From: Actinoallomurus liliacearum
Lineage (GTDB): Bacteria > Actinomycetota > Actinomycetes > Streptosporangiales > Streptosporangiaceae
Reading direction: 5' to 3'
DNA: 64,000 nucleotides
Assembly: GCF_039542035.1 (NCBI RefSeq)
Contig: NZ_BAABHJ010000040.1
Location: 851,043 to 915,042 of the forward strand
Made by a program: the position numbers and the translations under genes. The notes under the pieces were generated by a model. The model was not told where the DNA came from and ran no database searches. It worked only from the letters and a program-made list of their open reading frames with translations. Below, one piece after another: positions 25,646 to 34,356 of the stretch (position 1 is the first letter of the stretch; every line of letters begins with the position of its first letter).

Positions 25646-26203
25646 TCACCTCAGGACGGGGAGGCGGCGGACCAGCCGGGTCCTGCTCCACGGGCCGCCC
25701 AGGCCGAGGGTGTCGCCGGCGTGGACCAGGGCGAGGCCGATGATGAGCAGCGCGTAGATGAGGTGGTCGTCCATGAAGACGTTGCTCGCCGGGGGCAGGA
25801 CGACGCTCCACATCATCACCAGCATCAGCGTGCCCGCCGCGGCGGCGACACGCATGCCGATGCCCAGCATCAGCGCCGCGCCGATGCCGGCGAGGCCCAG
25901 CATGAACAGCCAGTCGGCCCACGCCGCTCCGGCGATGCCGTGGTAGAAGCCCTTGAAGGGGCCGGCCGCGGAGAACTTCAGGAAGCCCAGCGTCGGGTGC
26001 CCGCCGTGGATCCACGCCTGCTTGGCGGCGGTCTCGTGACCGAGCCCGAAGAGCTTGTCGAGGAACGCCCACAGGAACACGAATCCGAGCGACAGCCGGG
26101 CAATGGCCCAGACGTACGGGGCGACCGGGGAGGTGGGGCGGGGCGGGTGGTCTGCCGGGGGGACGGGGTGGCGGGTGTCGGGCTTGCGGTCGGTGACGGC
26201 CAT
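25646..26203 (-). CDS. DoxX-like integral membrane protein
   Basis: A 185-residue protein with four membrane helices of DoxX type (WAIARLSLGFVFLWAFLDKLFGLG, WLFMLGLAGIGAALMLGIG, AAGTLMLVMMWSVVLPP, HLIYALLIIGLALVHAGDTL). The long loop (GGHPTLGFLKFSAAGPFKGF) resembles the thiosulfate:quinone-oxidoreductase subfamily, but no DoxA partner is present, so the electron donor is unknown. ATG 26203 is preceded by CCGAAGGAG. It lies in a row of leftward genes with a flavin-binding protein and a universal stress protein, all single units. Confidence 0.85.
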   Translation of the reverse strand: MAVTDRKPDTRHPVPPADHPPRPTSPVAPYVWAIARLSLGFVFLWAFLDKLFGLGHETAAKQAWIHGGHPTLGFLKFSAAGPFKGFYHGIAGAAWADWLFMLGLAGIGAALMLGIGMRVAAAAGTLMLVMMWSVVLPPASNVFMDDHLIYALLIIGLALVHAGDTLGLGGPWSRTRLVRRLPVLR

Positions 26204-26356
26204 GGGGGCTCACTCCTTCGGCGTACCGGAGAACTTCCGGCTGCCCTTACTCAACGCCACGCGCCAGGGGCGGCCGCAGAGGCGAAAGCACATGGGCGGC
26301 GGGACCTTCGTCCTTCGCGGCGGAGGGGCTGCAAGGCCGGTCTTGGGCATGCCGAA

Positions 26357-26395
26357 GACCGGCCGGTCGGCAGTGGAGATGCCGACCGGCCGGTC
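26357..26395. terminator. hairpin between leftward genes
   Basis: GACCGGCCGGTCGGC and its exact complement flank a 9-base loop (15-bp stem). It lies 16 bases beyond the stop of the flavin-binding gene and probably ends its transcript. Confidence 0.7.
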
Positions 26396-26411
26396 GCGCG
26401 GACGTCTCAGG

Positions 26412-26915
26412 TCATCGGGCGTCGCCGGTCGGCGCGTCCCTGCTGATACGGCGGCCCGTGACGCGGCTGGGCCGGATCCGCAGGAACAGTTCCCTCGGAC
26501 CTCCCGCCCATGGTTCGACGCCCGCTTCGCGGACCGACGCGCGTTCGTCCTCGGACTCCACATGGTGCAGGGAACCCTGGATGAGGACGCTCCATCCTTC
26601 GCGCGCCGCAGGGTCGAGTTCGTCGATCTCGAACGCGACCTTGTACTCGGCGTTCGCGATCCCGGTGCGGAGGTCCTCATCGGTCGGGCTGTCCTGGGCG
26701 GTCCGGAACACGATCGTGTCCTCGTACAGCGCGTAGTTGACCGGAAGGATCGTGGGACCGTACCGACCGTTGTAACCCAGCCGCCCGACACCGCCGGGCG
26801 AGATCAACCGCAGACACTCGGCCTCGTCGAGGGAGACCGGCGTCGGCGCGCCACTGATCGGACCCGACCCCGTGGCCCCGGCCTGAGCAGAGCCGTCGGC
26901 TACCTCACCAGTCAT
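26412..26915 (-). CDS. pyridoxamine 5'-phosphate oxidase-fold protein
   Basis: A 167-residue split-barrel flavin-binding protein. The core is typical: VSLDEAECLRLISPGGVGRLGY, PTILPVNYALYEDTIVFRTA, then AFEIDELDPAAREGWSVLIQGSLHHV, and a C-terminal FLRIRPSRVTGRRI that often contacts FMN or F420. Such proteins in actinomycetes are F420- or heme-dependent oxidoreductases rather than true PdxH enzymes. ATG 26915 gives the family length; the frame is open to 26969. The neighbouring universal stress protein gene points to a stress or dormancy role, by association only. Confidence 0.82.
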   Translation of the reverse strand: MTGEVADGSAQAGATGSGPISGAPTPVSLDEAECLRLISPGGVGRLGYNGRYGPTILPVNYALYEDTIVFRTAQDSPTDEDLRTGIANAEYKVAFEIDELDPAAREGWSVLIQGSLHHVESEDERASVREAGVEPWAGGPRELFLRIRPSRVTGRRISRDAPTGDAR

Positions 26916-27018
26916 GCCATCACCCACATCGATAGTCCAGATGGTCCTGTCCGAATCGGCGGAGCCCACGAACCTGGAGGTCCCGGGACCCCGCCGGCAA
27001 ACCCGCGCTCGGCGCCCG

Positions 27019-27471
27019 TCACGAGCGGTGTTCTCCGCGAATGACGACGACGGGACACTTTGCGTGGTGCACGCAGTGCTGGCTCACCGAGCCGAGGAGC
27101 GCGCCCGTGAAACCACCGTGTCCCCGGTTGCCGACCACGATGAGGTCGGCGCCCTCGGCCGCGTCCAGGAGCACCCGGGCGGCGTTCCCTTCCATGACGC
27201 GTGCGTTGACGGGCACCTCGGGTCGCTGCCCGGCCTCCTGCTCGATCGCCGCCTCGAGTGCCTTGGCGGCGGCGGCCTTGATGTCGTCCGCTCCCACGAC
27301 GGCCATGTCCCAGCCGAAGCTCGTCGGGACCTCCCAGCCGATCACCGCATCCACCGCCGCCCCGGTCAGTCGCGCCTGCCGCAGGGCCCAGCGCAGGGCC
27401 GCCCGCGACGGCTCGGATCCGTCAACGCCGACCACGATCCGGTCCTGGTTCTCACCGTGTTCGTTCGCCAC
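27019..27471 (-). CDS. universal stress protein
   Basis: A 150-residue single UspA domain. The ATP-binding motifs are present: RIVVGVDGSEPSRAALRWAL at the N-terminus, then GADLIVVGNRGHGGFTGALLGSVSQHCVHHA with the G-2x-G-9x-G-(S/T) signature, and CPVVVIR at the end. GTG 27471 is preceded by GGAGAC and gives the normal family length; the longer frame to 27522 adds 17 unlikely residues. It should bind ATP and act in the cytoplasm under stress. Confidence 0.9.
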   Translation of the reverse strand: MANEHGENQDRIVVGVDGSEPSRAALRWALRQARLTGAAVDAVIGWEVPTSFGWDMAVVGADDIKAAAAKALEAAIEQEAGQRPEVPVNARVMEGNAARVLLDAAEGADLIVVGNRGHGGFTGALLGSVSQHCVHHAKCPVVVIRGEHRS

Positions 27472-27700
27472 GGGGGCGTCTCCTTCCACTCGGCGAAGTT
27501 CCCAGCAGGTCTCCCTGCTCACAAAGCCCGATCACGCGGAGACATGCGAGTGGTGGTGCGCCCGTGTCGTCCCAGCGTCCTCATGGTCCTCATCCGACAC
27601 CATCCGTTTTTCGGACGATAGGGGCGAAGGTCCCAGGTCACCGCGCCCAGCGCGGCGGACGTCGTACGTGCCCGCGTTCTCGTGTTCGTTACCTGACGCG

Positions 27701-27715
27701 CCCAATATCTAGGGG
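27701..27715. promoter_or_regulatory. NrdR box 1
   Basis: CCCAATATCTAGGGG, a partial palindrome close to the NrdR consensus. It starts 31 bases before a second similar site; paired boxes at this spacing are the signature of NrdR repression of ribonucleotide reductase genes. Confidence 0.5.
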
Positions 27716-27731
27716 TGGTGCGCCACATCCA

Positions 27732-27746
27732 CCACTACATGTATGG
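27732..27746. promoter_or_regulatory. NrdR box 2
   Basis: CCACTACATGTATGG, palindromic around ACATGT, 31 bases after box 1 and directly upstream of the riboswitch. NrdR itself is not encoded in this window. Confidence 0.55.
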
Positions 27747-27751
27747 TTCTC

Positions 27752-27953
27752 GTGTTGCTGGTTCGCCTGCGCCTCCTGTGGCGGGTGTTCAAGGGAACCC
27801 GGTGAGAGTCCGGGACTGCCCCGCAGCGGTGAGTGGGAACGACCGCCGTCAACGGCACTGGGCTCGATCGGGCCTGGGAAGCGACGGCCTGTAGGACACG
27901 CCCGATGGACGGGCGTGGTGCCCGCGAGTCCGAAGACCTGCCGGCGACCCGTG
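27752..27953 (+). ncRNA. cobalamin (B12) riboswitch
   Basis: The leader of nrdA carries the conserved cobalamin aptamer: GGTGAGAGTCCGGGACTG, then CCCGCAGCGGTGAGTGGGA (core around 27803-27842), and the B12-box near the end (GAGTCCGAAGACCTGCCGGC, 27928-27947). A short hairpin (CGCGAG at 28027-28032 with CTCGCG at 28040-28045) ends next to the ribosome site AGGAG at 28046, suggesting translational control. Binding of cobalamin should shut off this B12-independent class Ia reductase so that a B12-dependent class II enzyme is used. Confidence 0.9.
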
Positions 27954-28057
27954 CGTGAGAGCGCGCGGTCGTCCAGGCCTCGCGGGAGGGCCGGCGGCGG
28001 AGCCTGTCGTCCGTGCGCCTCTTTTCCGCGAGGGTGAAGCTCGCGAGGAGAGAGCAC

Positions 28058-30322
28058 GTGACACAACAGCTCATCGCGTCCCCGACGCCCATCACCACTC
28101 CCGAGGCCACGCTCGCGGCCGACATCGAGAGCGTCTGCGCCGGGCTGCCGGACGCCGATCCGCTGCTCATGGCCGGAGCCGGTGACCTGGCCGAGGCCGT
28201 ACGGCGGGCCGCCGCGCTGGTCGTCACCGACCCGGTCTACTCGACGGTGGCCGCCCGGCTGCTGGCCCGGTCCATCGCGAACGAGACCGGACCGGTGACC
28301 TTCGCCGAGTCCGTCGCGGCCGCCTACGAGCAGGGCCTGCTCAACGAACGGACCGCCGGGTTCGTCGCCCGCAACGCGGCGGCGCTGGACGCGCTGGTCG
28401 ACCACGGCGCCGACGACCGGTTCACCTACTTCGGGCTGCGCACCGTCTACGACCGCTACCTGCTGCGGCACCCGACGACGCGACAGGTGCTGGAGCGCCC
28501 GCAGCACTTCTTCCTGCGGGTGGCCTGCGGGCTGGCCGACAGCGTGGCCGAGGCGACGGAGCTCTACGGGCTGATGTCGCGGCTGGCGTACCTGCCGAGC
28601 TCGCCGACGCTGTTCAACTCCGGCGCCGCCCGCCCGCAACTGTCCTCGTGCTTCCTGCTGGACTCCCCGCGCGACGAGCTCGAGGCGATCTACGAGCGGT
28701 ACGGCCAGGTGGCGCGGCTGAGCAAGTACGCGGGCGGTATCGGGATCTCCTGGAGCCGGGTGCGGAGCCGGGGCTCGCTGATCCGGGGCACGAACGGGCA
28801 CTCCAACGGGATCGTGCCGTGGCTGCGGACGCTGGACTCGAGCGTCGCGGCGGTCAACCAGGGCGGCCGGCGCAAGGGCGCCGCGTGCGTCTACCTCGAG
28901 CCCTGGCACGCCGACGTGGAGGAGTTCCTCGAGCTGCGGGACAACACCGGGGAGGACGCGCGGCGCACGCACAACCTCAACTTGGCCAACTGGGTGCCGG
29001 ACGAGTTCATGCGCCGGGTCGAGGCGGATGCGACCTGGTCGCTGTTCGACCCCAAGCAGGTGCCGGAGCTGGTGGACCTGTGGGGCGAGGACTTCGACCG
29101 GGCGTACCGCGCGGCCGAGGCCGAGGGCCGGTTCGTCCGGCAGGTCCCGGCGCGGCAGCTGTACGGGGCGATGATGCGCACCCTCGCCCAGACCGGCAAC
29201 GGCTGGATGACGTTCAAGGACGCCGCGAACCGCGCCTGCAACCAGACCGCCGAGCCCGGCAACGTCGTCCACCTTTCCAACCTGTGCACCGAGATTCTCG
29301 AGGTCACCGACGACACCGAGACCGCGGTGTGCAACCTCGGTTCGATCAACCTCGCCGCCCACGTGACCGACGACGGGGTCGACTGGGCGGGGCTGCGGGC
29401 GACCGCGCGTACGGCGGTGCGGTTCCTGGACCGTACGATCGACCGCGGCTTCTACCCGACGCCGGAGGCGGCGCGGGCGAACCGTCGCTGGCGGCCCATC
29501 GGGCTCGGCGTGATGGGCCTGGCGGACGTGTTCTTCCGGCTGCGGCTGCCCTTCGACTCGCCCGAGGCGCTCGCGCTGTCCACCCGCATCGCCGAAGAGA
29601 TCGCGCTCGCGGCGTACGGGGAGTCGGCGGCGCTCGCCGCGACGTACGGCCCGCACCCCTCCTACGACCAGACCCGCGCCGCCCGCGGCGTCCTGCACCC
29701 GGATCACTGGCCGGACGCCGAGCGGGTGCACGCCGACGAGTGGGAGGCGCTGCGGGCCCGGATCGGCGCGGTCGGGCTGCGCAACTCACTGCTGGTGGCG
29801 ATCGCACCGACCGCGACCATCGCCTCCATCGCCGGCTGCTACGAGTGCATCGAGCCGCAGGTGTCCAACGTCTTCAAGCGTGAGACCCTGTCGGGGGAGT
29901 TCCTGCAGATCAACACCTACCTGGTGGCGGACCTCAAGGCACGAGGGCTGTGGACGCAGCGGGTCCGTGACGCGATCAAACGCGCCGACGGATCGGTGCA
30001 GGAGATCGAGGAGCTTCCCGAAGAGCTGCGGCGGCTGTACCGCACCGCCTGGGAGCTCCCGCAGAAGGCGCTGATCGACCTGGCCGCGGCGCGGACGCCC
30101 TACATCGACCAGTCCCAGTCGCTGAACCTGTTCATGGCCACTCCCACGATCGGGAAGCTGTCGTCGATGTACGCCTACGCGTGGCGGTCTGGCCTCAAGA
30201 CCACGTACTACCTGCGGTCGCGGCCGGCCACCCGGATCGCGCAGACGACCGTCGCCCCCGTCCAGGAGGAGGCGCTCATGTGCTCCCTGGAGAACCCCGA
30301 GACCTGCGAGGCATGCCAGTGA
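28058..30322 (+). CDS. nrdA: class Ia ribonucleoside-diphosphate reductase, alpha subunit
   Basis: A 754-residue catalytic subunit that reduces ribonucleotides to deoxyribonucleotides. Key elements are present: redox Cys in QLSSCFLLDSPRDE, active-site NLCTEI (Asn, Cys, Glu), the second redox Cys in TAVCNLGSINLA, the IGLGVMGLADVFFRL finger region, PTATIASIAGCYECIEPQ, radical-transfer tyrosines in LKTTYYLRSRPATR and a C-terminal shuttle with cysteines in MCSLENPETCEACQ. GTG 28058 is chosen because GAGGAGAGAG precedes it. nrdB follows after 64 bases. Control is by a B12 riboswitch and two NrdR boxes. Confidence 0.95.
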   Translation: MTQQLIASPTPITTPEATLAADIESVCAGLPDADPLLMAGAGDLAEAVRRAAALVVTDPVYSTVAARLLARSIANETGPVTFAESVAAAYEQGLLNERTAGFVARNAAALDALVDHGADDRFTYFGLRTVYDRYLLRHPTTRQVLERPQHFFLRVACGLADSVAEATELYGLMSRLAYLPSSPTLFNSGAARPQLSSCFLLDSPRDELEAIYERYGQVARLSKYAGGIGISWSRVRSRGSLIRGTNGHSNGIVPWLRTLDSSVAAVNQGGRRKGAACVYLEPWHADVEEFLELRDNTGEDARRTHNLNLANWVPDEFMRRVEADATWSLFDPKQVPELVDLWGEDFDRAYRAAEAEGRFVRQVPARQLYGAMMRTLAQTGNGWMTFKDAANRACNQTAEPGNVVHLSNLCTEILEVTDDTETAVCNLGSINLAAHVTDDGVDWAGLRATARTAVRFLDRTIDRGFYPTPEAARANRRWRPIGLGVMGLADVFFRLRLPFDSPEALALSTRIAEEIALAAYGESAALAATYGPHPSYDQTRAARGVLHPDHWPDAERVHADEWEALRARIGAVGLRNSLLVAIAPTATIASIAGCYECIEPQVSNVFKRETLSGEFLQINTYLVADLKARGLWTQRVRDAIKRADGSVQEIEELPEELRRLYRTAWELPQKALIDLAAARTPYIDQSQSLNLFMATPTIGKLSSMYAYAWRSGLKTTYYLRSRPATRIAQTTVAPVQEEALMCSLENPETCEACQ

Positions 30323-30386
30323 GCGAGCGTAGCGAGCGAACCGTGAGCATAGCGTCCCTGATCGCTCCCCCGACGAAGGAGGGCTC

Positions 30387-31385
30387 ATGAGTCTGCTCGA
30401 CCCCGGTATGGATCTGACCCTGCGGCCGATGCGCTACCCGGCCTTCTACGACCGGTTCCGTGCCGCGATCCGCAATACCTGGACCGTCGAGGAGGTCGAC
30501 CTGCACTCCGACCTCGCCGACCTGGCCCGGCTCACCCCGGAGGAGCTGCACCTGGTCAACCGGCTGGTCGCGTTCTTCGCCACCGGCGACACGATCGTGG
30601 CCAACAACCTGGTGCTCAACCTCTACACGCACCTGAACGCGCCCGAGGCCCGCCTGTACCTGTCACGGCAACTGTACGAAGAGGCCGTGCACGTGCAGTT
30701 CTACCTGACCCTGCTCGACACCTACCTCCCCGACCACGACGAGCGGGTCAAGGCGTTCGCCGCCGTGGAGAACATCCCGTCGATCCGCGACAAGGCGGAG
30801 TTCTGCTTCCGCTGGATCGACTCCCTCGGCGCGATGGACCGGCTGCGCGGCCGGGAGGACCGGCGGGCGTTCCTGCTCAACCTCATCTGCTTCGCCGCGT
30901 GCATCGAGGGGCTGTTCTTCTACGGTGCCTTCGCCTACGTCTACTGGCTGCGCGACCGCGGCCTGCTCAACGGCCTCGCCTCGGGCACGAACTGGGTGTT
31001 CCGCGACGAGTCGATGCACATGGAGTTCGCCTTCAGCGTCGTCGACACCGTACGCGCCGAGGAGCCCGAGCTGTTCGACGAGGAGCTGACCGGGCAGGTG
31101 ACGACGATGCTGGAGGAGGCCGTCGCCGCCGAACTGGCCTTCGCCCATGACCTGTGCGGCGACGGCCTGCCCGGCATGACCGCCACCGACATGCGCGCCT
31201 ACCTGGAGAACGTCGCCGACCAGCGCCTCGCCCGCCTCGGCATGCCGATCCGGTACGGCACCGCGAACCCGTTCCCGTTCATGGAGCTGCAGGACGTCCA
31301 GGAGCTGTCCAACTTCTTCGAGCGCCGGGTGTCGGCCTACCAGGTCGCCGTCGAAGGGACGGTCAGCCTCGACGAGGCGTTCTGA
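30387..31385 (+). CDS. nrdB: class Ia ribonucleotide reductase, beta subunit
   Basis: A 332-residue small subunit that holds the di-iron tyrosyl radical cofactor. Visible features are FFATGDTIVANN, the metal-ligand and radical segment EEAVHVQFYLTLLDTY (Glu-x-x-His-x-x-x-Tyr spacing as in the E. coli enzyme), then FAACIEGLFFYGAF and RDESMHMEFAFSVV with the remaining Glu and His ligands, and a C-terminal tail ending in SLDEAF for docking to NrdA. ATG 30387 follows GAAGGAGG. It is co-transcribed with nrdA; the spacer contains the short repeat GAGCGAGCGTAGCGAGCGAA. Confidence 0.95.
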   Translation: MSLLDPGMDLTLRPMRYPAFYDRFRAAIRNTWTVEEVDLHSDLADLARLTPEELHLVNRLVAFFATGDTIVANNLVLNLYTHLNAPEARLYLSRQLYEEAVHVQFYLTLLDTYLPDHDERVKAFAAVENIPSIRDKAEFCFRWIDSLGAMDRLRGREDRRAFLLNLICFAACIEGLFFYGAFAYVYWLRDRGLLNGLASGTNWVFRDESMHMEFAFSVVDTVRAEEPELFDEELTGQVTTMLEEAVAAELAFAHDLCGDGLPGMTATDMRAYLENVADQRLARLGMPIRYGTANPFPFMELQDVQELSNFFERRVSAYQVAVEGTVSLDEAF

Positions 31386-31404
31386 CCTTCGGCGCGCGCC
31401 GTGG

Positions 31405-32232
31405 CTACCGGGCGCGGTCGTCCTCCGCTTCGGGCCGCCAGGCCATGCCGGGTACGACGAGCGGGCCGCCGGTGACCGGGTCCGGGACGACGACGGACGT
31501 CAGGCCGAAGACCTCCCGGACCAGGTCCGCGGTGACCACGTCACGCGGCGGGCCCTGGGCGATGACGCGGCCGGCCTTCATGGCGACGATGTGATCGGCG
31601 TAGCGGGCGGCCTGGTTGAGGTCGTGGAGGACGGCGACGACGGTGCGGCCGCGCTCATGGTTGAGCTGCCGGATCAGGTCCAGGACCTCCACCTGATGAG
31701 CGATGTCCAGATACGTCGTGGGCTCGTCGAGGAGCAGCAGGTCGGTGTCCTGGGCCAGGGCCATCGCGATCCACGCCCGCTGGCGCTGGCCGCCCGACAG
31801 CTCCTCCACCGGCCGCTCGGCGAGGTCGGCGGTCGCGGTGCGTGTCAGGGCCTCCGCGGTGGCCCGCTCGTCGTCCTCCGACCACTGCTGCCACCACTTC
31901 TGGTGCGGTTGCCGACCGCGTGCCACCAGGTCGGCGACGGTGATCCCGTCCGGGGGAGTGGGCGACTGAGGGAGGACGCCCACGGTCCGCGCGATCTGTT
32001 TGCGGGAGACGCGGGCGAGTTCGGCGCCGTCCAGCAGCACCGTCCCGCGGCGTGGCTTGAGGAGCCGGCCGAGGGCCCGCAGCAGGGTGGACTTGCCGCA
32101 GGCGTTGGGGCCGACGATGACGGTGACCTGCCCGTCGGGGATCTCCAGGTCCAGTCCGTCGACGACGATCCGGTCCTCGTACGCGAGGGTCAGGTCCTGC
32201 GCCGTGAGGCGGCTGGTACCAGTACGACTCAT
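31405..32232 (-). CDS. ferric-siderophore ABC transporter, ATP-binding protein
   Basis: A 275-residue ATPase of the FepC/FhuC type. Walker A (VIVGPNACGKSTLLRALGRL), signature (EELSGGQRQRAWIAMAL), Walker B (LLLLDEPTTYLDI) and H-loop (VVAVLHDLNQAARY) are complete. It is the last gene of a four-gene import operon; its start overlaps the stop of the permease gene by four bases (ATGA). It powers uptake of iron-siderophore across the membrane. The nrdB gene is convergent 19 bases away. Confidence 0.94.
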   Translation of the reverse strand: MSRTGTSRLTAQDLTLAYEDRIVVDGLDLEIPDGQVTVIVGPNACGKSTLLRALGRLLKPRRGTVLLDGAELARVSRKQIARTVGVLPQSPTPPDGITVADLVARGRQPHQKWWQQWSEDDERATAEALTRTATADLAERPVEELSGGQRQRAWIAMALAQDTDLLLLDEPTTYLDIAHQVEVLDLIRQLNHERGRTVVAVLHDLNQAARYADHIVAMKAGRVIAQGPPRDVVTADLVREVFGLTSVVVPDPVTGGPLVVPGMAWRPEAEDDRAR

Positions 32233-33320
32233 GACGTGGTGCCTCCGGAACGGCTGCGGGTACGGACGATGAGCCACATCAGGTACGGGGCGCCCACCAC
32301 GGCGGTGAGGACGCCGACCGGCAGCTCGATCGGGGCGAACAGGCGGCGGGCCAGCAGGTCCGCCACGACGACGACCAGGGCGCCGGCCAGCGCGGAGGAC
32401 AGCAGGGGGATCTGGACCGTACGGGTGAGCCGGCGGGCGATCTGCGGTGCCAGCAGGGCGACGAAGTCGATGGGCCCGGCGGCGCCGGTCGCCATCGACG
32501 CCAGGACGACCCCGAGCACGGCCAGGCCGAGCCGGATCCGGTCCAGCGGTACGCCCAGGGCGGTGGCCGTGTCGTCGTCGAAGAGCGCGCTGCGCTGAAC
32601 GCGGGCCGCCCACAGCGCCGCCGGCAGGGCCACCAGCATGACGAGGGCGAGCGGCGCCGCGTGGTCGTACCCGCGCCCGTTGAGGGAGCCGGTCAGCCAG
32701 ACCTTGGCCTGCTGCGCGACGAGGTAGTCGCCCTTGGTGAGGAACACCTGCGTGAGAGAGCCCAGGGCCACCGAGATGCCGATGCCGACCAGCACGAAAC
32801 GCGAGGCGCTCAGCCCGCGCCGCCACGCGAAGACGTACACCAGCAGCGTCGCCGCGAGGCCGCCGCCGACGGAGATGTACGGCAGGGCGTCGTACGAGGC
32901 GACGCCGAAGCTCATCGCGGCGACCGTCGCCGCGCCCGCGCCGTGCGTCACGCCGATGACGTCGGGGCTGGCCAGCGGATTGCGGGCGACGGTCTGGATC
33001 AGGGCGCCCGCCACGCCGAAGGCGGCCCCGGCGAGCAGGCCCACGACGAGGCGTGGCAGGCGCAGGGTGCCGACGACGAGTTCGTCGGGACTGGGCCGGC
33101 CGAGCAGGACCCGGCACACCTCCACCGGGGAGACGAAGGACTGGCCGACGCACAGGGAGGCGACCACGACCGAGGCCAGCAGCACGGCGAGCGTCACCAC
33201 GACCACGAGGGCCCGGCGGTGCACCAGGAGGCTGCCGCGCCCGAGCCGCAGCACGACATGACCGGGCGGCCGTACGGCCCTCGGACGGCTCGACACAGGA
33301 CTGCTCACGCGCCCTCTCAT
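32229..33320 (-). CDS. ferric-siderophore ABC transporter permease (FecCD type)
   Basis: A 363-residue FecCD-family permease with about nine to ten membrane helices. Typical segments are LRLPRLVVGLLAGAAFGVAG, ALIQTVARNPLASPDVIGVTHGAG, TGAAGPIDFVALLAPQIARRL and a C-terminal PIELPVGVLTAVVGAPYLMWL. The first 40 residues are Arg-rich and cytoplasmic. It forms a heterodimeric channel with the upstream permease, whose stop it overlaps by four bases. Confidence 0.93.
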   Translation of the reverse strand: MRGRVSSPVSSRPRAVRPPGHVVLRLGRGSLLVHRRALVVVVTLAVLLASVVVASLCVGQSFVSPVEVCRVLLGRPSPDELVVGTLRLPRLVVGLLAGAAFGVAGALIQTVARNPLASPDVIGVTHGAGAATVAAMSFGVASYDALPYISVGGGLAATLLVYVFAWRRGLSASRFVLVGIGISVALGSLTQVFLTKGDYLVAQQAKVWLTGSLNGRGYDHAAPLALVMLVALPAALWAARVQRSALFDDDTATALGVPLDRIRLGLAVLGVVLASMATGAAGPIDFVALLAPQIARRLTRTVQIPLLSSALAGALVVVVADLLARRLFAPIELPVGVLTAVVGAPYLMWLIVRTRSRSGGTTS

Positions 33321-34321
33321 GAGGCCACCACCGTCTTGCGGCGTACGAGCGCGATGAGGAACGGCACGCCGAGCAGCGCGGTCATGACGGCCACCGGCAC
33401 CTCCGAGGGCGGGAAGATGATCCGGCCGAGCACGTCGGAGACGAGGAGCATCACGGGGCCGAGCAGCGCGGCCAGCGGTAGCACCCAGCGGTGCGCGGTG
33501 CCGACCAGGGCGCGCGCGATGTGCGGTACGGCCAGGCCGGTGAAGGCGATGGGACCGACGGCGGCCACCGACGCCCCGGTGAGCACGGTCGCCCCGAGCG
33601 CGCCGAGCGCGCGCAGCAGGGCGACGTTGTGGCCCAGACCCATGGCGGCGTCGTCGCCGAGGGCCAGGGCGTCCAGCCCGCGGGACATCGCCGCGACCAG
33701 CACCAGACCGGCCAGCAGGAACGGCCCCACCTGGCCGATGATCTCGCTGCCGCGTCCGCTGATCGAGCCGACCTGCCAGAAGCGGAACTCGTCCAGGGCG
33801 CGGGCGTTCGTGGTGACGACCCCGGCGACGACGGAGGCGAGGAACGCGTTCATCGCGGCGCCGGCCAGGGCGAGCTTGACCGGCGAGGCGCCGCGGTACC
33901 CGCCGCTGGCGACGGCGTACACGCCGACCGCCGCCAGCGCCGCACCCGCGAACGCGAACCAGACATAGCCCACGAGCGTGTGCACGCCGAAGAAGGCGAT
34001 CGCGCACACCACGCCGACCGACGCGCCCTGGCTGACGCCGAGGACGCCCGGTTCGGCGATCGGGTTGCGGGTCACGCCCTGCATCACGGTCCCGGCCAGC
34101 GCGAGCGCGACGCCGACCAGCACGCCGATGACGGTGCGGGGCACCCGCAGCGACCGCACCACCTGCGCGTTGTCACTGGTCCCGCCGTGCAGCAGGGCCT
34201 GGAACACCTCTCCGGGGCCGATCTGCCGACTGCCCACCGCCAGGCTCAGCAGCACGGCGATGAGCAGCGACAGGAAGGCCGCCAGCAGCCAGGCGACACG
34301 GCGGCGGGTCGATGGCGACAT
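33317..34321 (-). CDS. ferric-siderophore ABC transporter permease (FecCD type)
   Basis: A 334-residue partner permease. It shares the family pattern (VRSLRVPRTVIGVLVGVALALAG, TVMQGVTRNPIAEPGVLGVSQGAS, VGPIAFTGLAVPHIARALVG, VPVAVMTALLGVPFLIALV) with about nine helices. It starts 35 bases after the stop of the binding-protein gene and overlaps the next permease gene, so all four genes form one iron-regulated operon. Confidence 0.93.
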   Translation of the reverse strand: MSPSTRRRVAWLLAAFLSLLIAVLLSLAVGSRQIGPGEVFQALLHGGTSDNAQVVRSLRVPRTVIGVLVGVALALAGTVMQGVTRNPIAEPGVLGVSQGASVGVVCAIAFFGVHTLVGYVWFAFAGAALAAVGVYAVASGGYRGASPVKLALAGAAMNAFLASVVAGVVTTNARALDEFRFWQVGSISGRGSEIIGQVGPFLLAGLVLVAAMSRGLDALALGDDAAMGLGHNVALLRALGALGATVLTGASVAAVGPIAFTGLAVPHIARALVGTAHRWVLPLAALLGPVMLLVSDVLGRIIFPPSEVPVAVMTALLGVPFLIALVRRKTVVAS

Positions 34322-34356
34322 GCGCCGCGCTCACCCTCTCTTCCGGGGACGGGCGG

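Noticed and set aside
27689..29731. 680-codon open frame on the minus strand
   Set aside because: It is the antisense of nrdA; the protein is Arg/Gly/Val-rich without family match, as expected for a shadow frame in high-GC DNA.
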